Origin: DAOTKC01 sp035449045
GTDB lineage: Bacteria; Bacillota; Clostridia; Christensenellales; CAG-917
Assembly (NCBI GenBank): GCA_035449045.1
Contig: DAOTKC010000028.1
Location: 1-20,382 of the forward strand
Direction of reading: 5' to 3'
DNA length: 20,382 nt
In this document: positions 1-7,060 of the stretch, piece by piece
Numbering within the stretch: the stretch's first letter is position 1
Layout: each line of letters starts with the position of its first letter
Notes under the pieces: model-generated
What the model was told of the DNA's origin: nothing
Database searches by the model: none
What the model saw: only the letters and a program-made list of their open reading frames with translations
Position numbers and translations under genes: made by a program

Positions 1-1
1 G

Positions 2-247
2 CCCGCCCTGCTTACCTGGGAGCCGCGCTATCAAACAATCGAAATACAAATTTCCCAAAACGGCACCGACTTCACCACGCTCTTTGCCGCGGCAAGCTAC
101 CTTTTCGACCCCATGACGGGCAACAAAATATCGCTTGCGGTAGCGGGTGCGGCCGAGGCCCGGTATGTCAAGCTGGTTTGGTCGGAAAACACCTCTCTCG
201 GCGGATACGGCGCACAGCTGTCCGAAATATATGTTTACGGAGAATAA
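2..247 (+). CDS. C-terminal end of a protein with a discoidin-like (F5/8 type C / CBM32-like) domain
   Basis: The gene enters from the left edge and only its last 81 residues are visible, ending at TAA 245-247. The visible part fits the back half of a galactose-binding-like jelly roll. It shows a strand with IEIQISQNGTDF, then EARYVKLVW and the closing strand LSEIYVYGE, which is the usual ending of F5/8 type C or CBM32 modules (RYVRL...W..LSEIEVYG). Such modules bind glycans and often sit at the C-terminus of secreted glycoside hydrolases or binding proteins. Only 18 bases separate the stop from the next start, so the two genes are probably co-transcribed and both face the cell surface. The catalytic part, if any, lies outside the window. 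I am fairly sure of the domain type and cannot name the whole protein. Confidence 0.7.
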   Translation, partial: PALLTWEPRYQTIEIQISQNGTDFTTLFAAASYLFDPMTGNKISLAVAGAAEARYVKLVWSENTSLGGYGAQLSEIYVYGE

Positions 248-265
248 TTAGGAGGATATTTCAAT

Positions 266-3175
266 ATGGAAAAAATCAAAAAAGGCTCAATGCTTCTCGC
301 CGCCTTTCTCGTTATTTTAACGATGGCGTCGTGCGCAGCCGGCCTCGCTTCGGCGCAGAACGAACCGTTGGAGCGGGTGTTCAACCCCAAATACGACATG
401 GTATTTGAGGACTTCGACCGTGCCGACCTCGGCACCGGCGTAACTGTCAATGAAAACGTGGCCGATTCCGGCAAGGCCTATCTTGCGGTCGAATACGGCG
501 AGGAAACGACTACGCCCGACGACGCGATATATAAGCAGGCGCTGCCCGGAGATACCGCCTCGCGCGGCAACCTCGTCATCGTCATGAAGTCGTCGGATTT
601 AAGCGGAAAGCTTTCCGAGCTCGTACTAGGCACGCGGCGGAACGACAATTACAAAGTCTATACCAAGACGTTTGACGCGCTTGCCGATCCCGTTTTGGAT
701 GCGCTTCCCGAGCTTACCGCGGAGTATCAGAAATATATCATCAACTTCGCCAACAGCTATGAGGACAGCGAAGTATACCTCAATCCCGACGACACCCCTT
801 CCGAGGTTAAGGTCAATTCGGGGCTTTTGCTCGGCATCCACTTAATGAGCGCGGCAGACGCCGAGGGCAAAATCGAAATCGACTCGATTTACTTCACCAC
901 CGATAACGAAGACGCAAGCCCCGCCGAAAGGACGATGCTCAACAGCTTTATCGGCGGCGACGACGTGTTCGCGACCGCCAAAGCCGCCAATCCCGACACT
1001 TGGTGGTGCGGCAGCGCGACGGGCGTAGTGACTAAAAGGACGCTGACGCTCTCGGACGGCGGCGAAGTCACCATAGTCAACGAGGCCAAAAAATCGGGTG
1101 ATTTCGACTATGTTGTCATCGAAGCCGACGGCGACACCGAAAACCTGACCGTATCGACCACCGCCGACGGCACGACTTTCGGCACACCCGCGACCTACGC
1201 CAAAGTCATGCCCCTTGCCGGAGAAATCAGCGGCGTCAAGCTCGCGCTAAACTCGGGCTCTGTGACGCTCAGGCGAGTATTCTTTACAAGCCTGACTCAG
1301 GACGTCGTGGGCAAGCTTCCCAATCTCGACGGCACCGACATCCAGCTTTTTGACGATTTCAGCGTTTCGCAATCGGGATTTACCGACAATTACGACGAGA
1401 TGGCGGCCAAGCCCGAGGCGGCACAGGCCGGCATGCAGTATCGGTTGTCCTATAGAAACGGCGGCAAGGTGAGAATAGAAAACGGCATGCTGGTTTTCGA
1501 TGCGACTGACCTCGGCGACGACTATATCAACTTCAAGTGCGAAACCAACACGCCCAACACCTCTTACGCCTATATCGTCATGAAGGTCAAGGGCATTGAC
1601 GGCGCCACACTCGACGGCTTTAGGATGGGCACGGGCGTCAACCTCAAATATTTCAACCAAAACCAGCTTTTGAGCGCGGCAGGCCTGCCCATTCCCGCCT
1701 TGAGCGCGGCGGATTACCCCTTTACCAACGCGGCGGGATTTAAGTATCTCATAATCGACATCGCCGAAAGCGGGCTCGACGTGCCCCCGACGGGCGTCGC
1801 GACAATGGATTTTTATTATTCGGGCGCAGGCAAGCTCTTGATTGACGAGATATTCTTTGCCAACGCTTACGTCGGAGCCGAGTTCGAGGACGAGACGGTG
1901 ACGGGCGAGTTCCCGATAGAGCTCAACGCGCCCGCGGAAACGGGCTACAACTATCTCGGCTTCGTCTACGCTCCCAACGTAAACTCGCAGCGCTATATGA
2001 AGCTGGAGCTCTCGGCCGACGGCGCAATATCTTTGGAAACGGTGCGGGTTGAGTTTGTCGACGTAGGCACTTTCTATTTCGGCGACAACGAATCCCGATT
2101 CCGCGGCATAAAGGGCGCGGCGCTTGCCACCGACTTTACGGATACCGCAAGCATCGTCATCGACCTTATGGCGAGCGGCCTTGACAACTTAGCTTTTGAA
2201 AGCATGCACTTCCACGGCGGCGCGCTGTCGGAAATCGGCGGGCAAATAACTATTGAAAGCATAAAATATTACGACGAAAAACCTTATGCCCAAACGGCAG
2301 TCGCTTTTGATGAAACCACTTTCACGCCCACCGCGCCCGGCTATCAATATTTCACCTTTGTTCCCGCAGCCAACCCCGCGGGCTATCAATATCTCCTACT
2401 TGACATCACGGGCGGCGGCGGAGCTTCCCTCGATACGCTGAGATTTGAGTTTATCGGCGCGGGCACGCCGCCAGCCGCGCTCGGCGTCAAATGGTTTTCG
2501 GAAAATGAAGCGGGCACGCTGAAAGGACGCTTCGGCGAGTCCTTGAACGCCATCGGAACCACTAAAAAGACCTTCGTCATCGACCTTGCCGCTTCGGGCA
2601 TCGACGCGGCCGCCGTCACCGGCTTCCACATCCACACGGGAGGCACCGACGTCGGCGGCACGCTGACCTTCGGCAACATCCGCTTTGCATCCTTCGGGCC
2701 GGCACCTTCGGATTCGCTGGCGCAAATCGCCGAAAGCATTCCCGATAACGGCAAGCCGATAATCGAGCTGGCGCTTGCCGAAACAGCCAAAGCGGGCGAC
2801 ACCATCACAATAAATCCCGTGGTGACCGACAACGTCAGCGCGCCCGAAAATATTGATGTCACAATATCGGTGACGCTGGATGGCGAAACGGTAAATCTCA
2901 CCGGCAACACCTTCGTGGCCTCGGCGGGAGTCTACACCGTCACCGTCAACGCCGCCGACGAGGCAGGCAACGAAGCGGTGCCCGCCGTGCGTCAAATCAC
3001 CGTGACGGCCGCGCCTGATGGCGACGGCGGCGGAAAGCCTGCCAAAAATAAGCTCACGACAGGCGCCATTGTAGGAATTGCGGTGGGCTCGGCAGTCGCG
3101 GCGGCAGCAATCGGAGTCGGCATCTATTTCCTTATCAAAAAGCTGAAAAAAAGACGCGAAGAAGAAATCAGCTGA
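266..3175 (+). CDS. Large multi-module cell-surface protein, probably glycan binding
   Basis: 969 residues, with AGGAGG at about 250-255 before the ATG. The signal peptide (residues 1-30) offers two processing sites: a lipobox-like MASC with Cys23, and an Ala-x-Ala site before Gln31. I see five divergent beta-rich modules, each closing on a strand of the form (hydrophobic)x(hydrophobic)xx(I/V)(aromatic/K)(F/Y). These closers are KIEIDSIYF (about 202), SVTLRRVFF (331), KLLIDEIFF (522), QITIESIKYY (659) and TLTFGNIRF (799). Modules 4 and 5 (about 540-670 and 676-811) are the most alike. An Ig-like domain spans about 827-918, followed by a Gly-rich linker, a membrane helix (about 933-957) and the basic tail KKLKKRR. 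No catalytic signature was found. The position next to a sugar importer and after a discoidin-type gene suggests glycan capture, which is inference. Confidence 0.75.
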   Translation: MEKIKKGSMLLAAFLVILTMASCAAGLASAQNEPLERVFNPKYDMVFEDFDRADLGTGVTVNENVADSGKAYLAVEYGEETTTPDDAIYKQALPGDTASRGNLVIVMKSSDLSGKLSELVLGTRRNDNYKVYTKTFDALADPVLDALPELTAEYQKYIINFANSYEDSEVYLNPDDTPSEVKVNSGLLLGIHLMSAADAEGKIEIDSIYFTTDNEDASPAERTMLNSFIGGDDVFATAKAANPDTWWCGSATGVVTKRTLTLSDGGEVTIVNEAKKSGDFDYVVIEADGDTENLTVSTTADGTTFGTPATYAKVMPLAGEISGVKLALNSGSVTLRRVFFTSLTQDVVGKLPNLDGTDIQLFDDFSVSQSGFTDNYDEMAAKPEAAQAGMQYRLSYRNGGKVRIENGMLVFDATDLGDDYINFKCETNTPNTSYAYIVMKVKGIDGATLDGFRMGTGVNLKYFNQNQLLSAAGLPIPALSAADYPFTNAAGFKYLIIDIAESGLDVPPTGVATMDFYYSGAGKLLIDEIFFANAYVGAEFEDETVTGEFPIELNAPAETGYNYLGFVYAPNVNSQRYMKLELSADGAISLETVRVEFVDVGTFYFGDNESRFRGIKGAALATDFTDTASIVIDLMASGLDNLAFESMHFHGGALSEIGGQITIESIKYYDEKPYAQTAVAFDETTFTPTAPGYQYFTFVPAANPAGYQYLLLDITGGGGASLDTLRFEFIGAGTPPAALGVKWFSENEAGTLKGRFGESLNAIGTTKKTFVIDLAASGIDAAAVTGFHIHTGGTDVGGTLTFGNIRFASFGPAPSDSLAQIAESIPDNGKPIIELALAETAKAGDTITINPVVTDNVSAPENIDVTISVTLDGETVNLTGNTFVASAGVYTVTVNAADEAGNEAVPAVRQITVTAAPDGDGGGKPAKNKLTTGAIVGIAVGSAVAAAAIGVGIYFLIKKLKKRREEEIS

Positions 3176-3193
3176 TTAAACCTAAGTAGCCCG

Positions 3194-3219
3194 AAAGCCC
3201 TCGCTCGCGAGGGCTTTTT
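3194..3219 (+). terminator. Rho-independent terminator after the surface protein gene
   Basis: A perfect 10-bp stem, AAAGCCCTCG pairing with CGAGGGCTTT, closes a 4-base loop (3204-3207) and runs into five T (3215-3219). It lies 19 bases after the stop of the surface protein gene. It separates that unit from the ABC transporter unit, so the binding-protein gene probably has its own promoter. Confidence 0.85.
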
Positions 3220-3225
3220 GGCGTC

Positions 3226-3254
3226 TTGGAATTTTTTATAATTATCACATTATT
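3226..3254 (+). promoter_or_regulatory. Weak candidate promoter for the sugar transporter unit
   Basis: TTGGAA (3226-3231) and ATTATT (3249-3254) are 17 bases apart, directly after the terminator and 25 bases before the ATG at 3280. The -35 box is decent but the -10 box is poor. TATTAA (3251-3256) and CATAAT (3258-3263) are alternative -10 boxes. A promoter is expected here because a terminator precedes; the exact boxes are uncertain. Confidence 0.3.
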
Positions 3255-3279
3255 AAACATAATAAGTTTAGGAGAATTT

Positions 3280-4698
3280 ATGAAAAAAAAGCCGATTTTA
3301 GTTTTACTGACGCTTCTTTTTATGCTTATTGCGCTTAGTTTTTTCGGCTGCAAAAAGGGCGGCGGAAATATCAAGGTTTCAATCGGAATGTGGCCGGACA
3401 GCTCGCTGGCTCAGGACGTCGCCATGTTCACCAAATGGAAGGAAGCTTTCGAAAAGGACTACCCGCAGTATGAAATAGTCGCCGACAGCTACACCTACAG
3501 CCCCGATACCTTTGTCGCCAAGGCGGTTTCGGGCACGCTGCCCACAGTCTTTCAAACTTATTTTACCGAACCGCAGAAGCTTATCGACAACGGATTTATC
3601 AAGGATATTACCGACAAGCTCAACATGCTGGGCTGGGCGGATAAGATGGACGCCGACATGAAGGCGGCGGTCAGCCGCAGCGGCAGAATCTACGGCGTTC
3701 CCCGTGACGGCTACGGGCTGGGGCTGTTTTTGAACCTCGATATGCTTTACAGCGTCGGCGTAATCGACAAAGACGACGATGGAAGCTACGTCCTCCACGA
3801 CGAGTTCGGCGAGCCGCTCTATCCCACCACTTTCGAGGACATCTACAATGTTTCCCGCCTGATAACCGAAAACTACGTCGACACCTACGGCATAGTCATT
3901 TTGTCCGCCGACAAAAACGGCGGCTGGCAGTTCAGCAATATGGCGTGGAATTTCGGCGCAACGGCATTGCAGGTTAAAAACTCTGACAACAGCTGGTCGG
4001 CTAACCTCAACGACGCCGGCGCCGTCGCCGCCCTCGAGTGGATACAGCGGATGAAGCAGGATGAGCTGATAACTCCCGACACATCCCTTTCCTATGCTCA
4101 ATGGTATAACAAAATAGGCTCGCGCCAAGTCGCGATGGCGTTTGCCGGCAGCGACGTTATCGCGCTTCCCGTCACCAATTTCAATTTCGACAAGGATAAC
4201 ATCGCATTCGTGCCCATGCCCACCGGTGACGGCGTCCACCGCTATTCGCTTTACGGCGGCACGCCCTTCGTTTTTTCGGCTAAAGCGAGCGACGAACAGG
4301 TGGAAGGCGCACTCAGGTTTTTGAAATATATGGGACGCTCGCCCGAAACCGACGAGATATCGGTGTCGGCGATGCGGACGGGCCACACCGTGGCGCAAGC
4401 AAAGGGAATGCCCATTCTTCCCACAATAAAGCCTTGGATAAATTCCGACTACCTCAACATTGCGAGGGCGCTCGAGGAGGAGTTCGTCAACGTCAACCTC
4501 TATTATTTTCAAGATTTCTTCAATTCGATAGACGAAATGAAAAAGCCGGAAGAGCCCTATTTTGCGCAGGACATGTATGCGCTTTTGGACAACGCCATTC
4601 AAGCCGTTCTTGCCAATCCCTATACCGCGGTGCCTGCAAATCTTTTGACAACGGCCGATAACCAATTCCAAATAAATTTTATGAGCAAAGTCAAATGA
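3280..4698 (+). CDS. Sugar ABC transporter substrate-binding lipoprotein
   Basis: A 472-residue extracellular binding protein of the family 1 (MalE/UgpB-like) carbohydrate type. I start at 3280 because TAGGAG lies just upstream and the product begins MKKKPILVLL, a clean lipoprotein signal; the longer reading from 3226 overlaps the promoter region and lacks a signal-like start. The signal ends FFGC with Cys24 as the likely lipidated residue, followed by a KKGGG linker. Family-like segments include KWKEAFEKDYPQYEI near the N-terminus, a middle part with GVPRDGYGLGLFLNLDML, and a late segment ALRFLKYMG. The two permease genes follow, so this should deliver the sugar. The ligand cannot be read from sequence; the downstream GH65 and phosphoglucomutase genes suggest an alpha-linked di- or oligosaccharide. 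Confidence 0.9.
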   Translation: MKKKPILVLLTLLFMLIALSFFGCKKGGGNIKVSIGMWPDSSLAQDVAMFTKWKEAFEKDYPQYEIVADSYTYSPDTFVAKAVSGTLPTVFQTYFTEPQKLIDNGFIKDITDKLNMLGWADKMDADMKAAVSRSGRIYGVPRDGYGLGLFLNLDMLYSVGVIDKDDDGSYVLHDEFGEPLYPTTFEDIYNVSRLITENYVDTYGIVILSADKNGGWQFSNMAWNFGATALQVKNSDNSWSANLNDAGAVAALEWIQRMKQDELITPDTSLSYAQWYNKIGSRQVAMAFAGSDVIALPVTNFNFDKDNIAFVPMPTGDGVHRYSLYGGTPFVFSAKASDEQVEGALRFLKYMGRSPETDEISVSAMRTGHTVAQAKGMPILPTIKPWINSDYLNIARALEEEFVNVNLYYFQDFFNSIDEMKKPEEPYFAQDMYALLDNAIQAVLANPYTAVPANLLTTADNQFQINFMSKVK

Positions 4699-4789
4699 CA
4701 AATCATTCAAGATAACAGTAGCAACAAACAGACAATTGTTTTCTTGATTTATGAAATGCAAAAATTGCAAAAACAATATTTTAATTAAC

Positions 4790-4803
4790 CGAAAGCGCTC
4801 GAC
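4790..4803 (+). promoter_or_regulatory. Possible cre-like / LacI-family operator half site
   Basis: The 154-base gap between the binding-protein gene and the first permease holds CGAAAGCGCTCGAC. Its left half and centre match the CcpA cre consensus TGWNANCGNTNWCA at 10 of 14 positions, but the right half does not match. Catabolite control of a sugar importer would be normal in Bacillota. The match is too poor to be more than a candidate. The rest of this gap is AT-rich, and I see no clear promoter or terminator in it. Confidence 0.2.
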
Positions 4804-4852
4804 AAAGCCTGATTGTGCAAATAAACGAAGTTGAGCAAGATATTTCAGTAAT

Positions 4853-5848
4853 ATGAAATTGATTTTGATGAAGAAGGAAAAATCGGTAAAAAAACCCGAA
4901 AAAGTTGTGGACCGTTCCTCAATTTCTTACCGCGCCAAAATATTTATTAAAAAGAATTTGGCGGGCTGGCTTATAATGCTGCCGGGTGTCGCGCTTTTTT
5001 CATTTTTTGTCTGGGCGCCGCTTGTTCAAAACATCTCGCTGTCCTTTTACCGCACGGTTGGTTTTGAAAGAGCGGAGTTTGTCGGCTTTGCCAACTACGT
5101 CCGAGTCTTCGGCGACCCCATTTTCATCCAAGCTTTCAAGAACACCTTTAAATATGTTCTCTATTCGCTTGCGATCGGTTTTATTATTCCGATTTTTTTA
5201 GGGTTGCTATTGAGTGAAGTTGTGCATTTCAAGAGTTTGTTTAGAATCGGGCTCTATTTTCCCTCCATCATTTCGGGAATAGCCGTCGTCATCATGTGGT
5301 CTTATCTTTTCAATCCCAACCCGGGCGCCGTGCTGAACGCCGCCGCGCGCATATTCAGGCTGGGGCCGTTTAAGTTTTTGGACAATCCCAAAGCGTCCAT
5401 TCCCCTCATCGTGCTCACTATGACGTGGCGGGGCATGGGCGCGACGGCGCTAATATATCTTTCGGCGCTTCAAAATGTCGACACCGCCCAATACGAGGCG
5501 GCCCGAATCGACGGTGCAAACGCCTGGCAGAGAATGCGGCATATAACATTACCCCATCTTCGCCCCACCGTTCGGATGCTTTTCATTCTGCAGATTATAT
5601 CGGTTTTTCAGGTTTTCTACGAGCCGCTGGTTATGACTAAGGGCGGCGGCCCCAACGGCGCCTCGGTTTCGCTTCTGCTCCTCAGCTATCAATACGCCTT
5701 TCAAAAATTCGATGCCTCGGCGAGCGCGGCGGTGGGCGTCATTTTATCGTTTATCATAATCGCGCTGACGGTGGTTTACCTTAGGCTTTCGGCAAGGCGT
5801 GACAAGGATTTAATCAGACCTTTCAGGCCGCGGAGGGCGAAGCGTTGA
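4853..5848 (+). CDS. Sugar ABC transporter permease, first subunit (MalF/UgpA-like)
   Basis: A 331-residue inner-membrane permease. After a basic cytoplasmic N-terminus the first helix (about 39-58, AGWLIMLPGVALFSFFVW) is followed by five more hydrophobic segments. The ATPase-contacting EAA loop is clear: EAARIDGANAWQRMRHITLP near residues 214-233. It is typical of the carbohydrate uptake-1 family. Near the C-terminus KGGGPNGAS matches the usual 'TxGGPxxxT' segment. The start is uncertain: neither ATG 4853 nor ATG 4868 has a strong ribosome site, and they differ by five residues. It pairs with the next gene, whose TTG start overlaps this stop, so translation is probably coupled. No ATPase gene lies in the window; such importers often share an MsmK/UgpC-type ATPase encoded elsewhere. 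Confidence 0.92.
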   Translation: MKLILMKKEKSVKKPEKVVDRSSISYRAKIFIKKNLAGWLIMLPGVALFSFFVWAPLVQNISLSFYRTVGFERAEFVGFANYVRVFGDPIFIQAFKNTFKYVLYSLAIGFIIPIFLGLLLSEVVHFKSLFRIGLYFPSIISGIAVVIMWSYLFNPNPGAVLNAAARIFRLGPFKFLDNPKASIPLIVLTMTWRGMGATALIYLSALQNVDTAQYEAARIDGANAWQRMRHITLPHLRPTVRMLFILQIISVFQVFYEPLVMTKGGGPNGASVSLLLLSYQYAFQKFDASASAAVGVILSFIIIALTVVYLRLSARRDKDLIRPFRPRRAKR

Positions 5849-6822
5849 AAACTATCATATTGAACTTTTTCGGGCGCGTAAAGGCAAAGTTCAAGGGCTA
5901 CCGAAGCCTGCCCGATAGAATAAAGCGAAGCGGCCACCGACTGAAAGAAAAAACGACGGGCGTTTTGAATTATTCCGACTATAAGAGGCCGATTTTCAAG
6001 CTGGTCTACACTCTCATACTTCTAACGCTTTTTATTGCCGTTCTCACCGTGCTGTTGCCGCCGCTCTGGCTGTTTGTTTCAAGCTTCAAAGACGCCGCCG
6101 AGCTCGAATCGGTGCCGTATTCTTTCTGGCCGGATAGCTTCGACCTAAAAAAATTGGGCGAAGTGTGGCGGATGCTCGATTTCGGAAAATACTATTCGAA
6201 CACTTTTATCGTTGCGGTGGGCGCCGTCGCGAGTTCGGTGGTTTTCAACGGCCTTTTGGCCTACGCCTTCGCCGTCATAAAGCCCAAGGGCTGGAGGTTT
6301 TTTTACGCTCTCGTGCTCGCGGGCTACATGATTCCCGCCATTACCAGCATAGTGCCCCTCTATAAGAGCATAGTCGATTTGGGCTTTATCAACAGCTTCT
6401 TGCCGCTCTGGTTCGTTTTCGGCGCCAACGCGTTTTATCTCATTATGTTTAAAAGCTATTTCGAGTTGCTTCCTAAGGCGTTGTTCGAGGCGGCCCGAAT
6501 CGACGGCGCATCCGACGCCGAAATTTTTTTCAAGATAGTGCTGCCTCTTTCCAAGCCCGTTGTCGGCGTGGTGTCGATTTTCACCATGACGGCGGCATGG
6601 TCGGATTTTTTGCTTCCTTACCTCATCTTGATGGATGACAAAATGATGACTGTCATGGTTAAAATCTACAACATTCAAGCGACGATGGGCACGATAACCG
6701 GCTTCGGCCCCGACAAGCTTCTCATGGTTTTGACGATTTCGATACTGCCGCAAATTTTGCTCTTTATTTTCTTCCAGCGAAGAATAACGGGAAGCGTCGC
6801 CACCGCCGGCTTAAAGGATTGA
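5845..6822 (+). CDS. Sugar ABC transporter permease, second subunit (MalG/AraQ-like)
   Basis: 325 residues with a TTG start that overlaps the upstream stop (TTGA). The start is supported by GGAGGG at 5832-5837 inside the upstream gene. The N-terminal tail of about 45 residues is basic and long. It is followed by a first helix (LVYTLILLTLFIAVLTVLLP) and the family segment PPLWLFVSSFKDAAEL. The EAA loop reads EAARIDGASDAEIFFKIVLP. The C-terminus GSVATAGLKD is the typical ending of the MalG/LacG/AraQ type (G..AGA.KG). It forms a heterodimeric channel with the preceding permease. After its stop there is no gene for 238 bases. Confidence 0.93.
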   Translation: MKTIILNFFGRVKAKFKGYRSLPDRIKRSGHRLKEKTTGVLNYSDYKRPIFKLVYTLILLTLFIAVLTVLLPPLWLFVSSFKDAAELESVPYSFWPDSFDLKKLGEVWRMLDFGKYYSNTFIVAVGAVASSVVFNGLLAYAFAVIKPKGWRFFYALVLAGYMIPAITSIVPLYKSIVDLGFINSFLPLWFVFGANAFYLIMFKSYFELLPKALFEAARIDGASDAEIFFKIVLPLSKPVVGVVSIFTMTAAWSDFLLPYLILMDDKMMTVMVKIYNIQATMGTITGFGPDKLLMVLTISILPQILLFIFFQRRITGSVATAGLKD

Positions 6823-7060
6823 ATGCTCTATATAAAAACACTTATTAACAAAATCAATATTTTATAAAGACATAATTATTACTTAAACTGCCCTTTGTGA
6901 GCTAAAAAAGCAAGACGACCGAAAAATATGCTAACAGCATTAAGGATAAAAACAAGAGAGAATGTCGAAACCATTCAAGCAAAACAGAATTAAAATGAAA
7001 AGCGCCAAAGCATTTCAAGAACTAAACTAAGAAAGAACACAAAAGCATTCAAGGCAAAAA
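6823..7060. other. AT-rich spacer between permease and phosphorylase genes
   Basis: 238 bases without a credible gene, strongly biased to A on the + strand. I see no hairpin with a T tract and no convincing -35/-10 pair. The octamer CATTCAAG occurs twice (6972-6979, 7046-7053), with a one-base variant at 7011-7019. Another copy lies at 4704-4711, after the binding-protein gene. The same octamer also occurs inside two coding regions, so it may be chance. Confidence 0.4.

Noticed and set aside
3226..3279. Longer N-terminus for the sugar-binding lipoprotein
   Set aside because: It would put 18 extra residues before a perfect lipoprotein signal, and the ribosome site TAGGAG fits only the ATG at 3280.
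3379..4776. A 465-codon open frame on the - strand opposite the sugar-binding protein gene
   Set aside because: It is a mirror of a well-supported gene, has no family motif, no signal and no ribosome site, and its composition follows the complement of the codons on the other strand.
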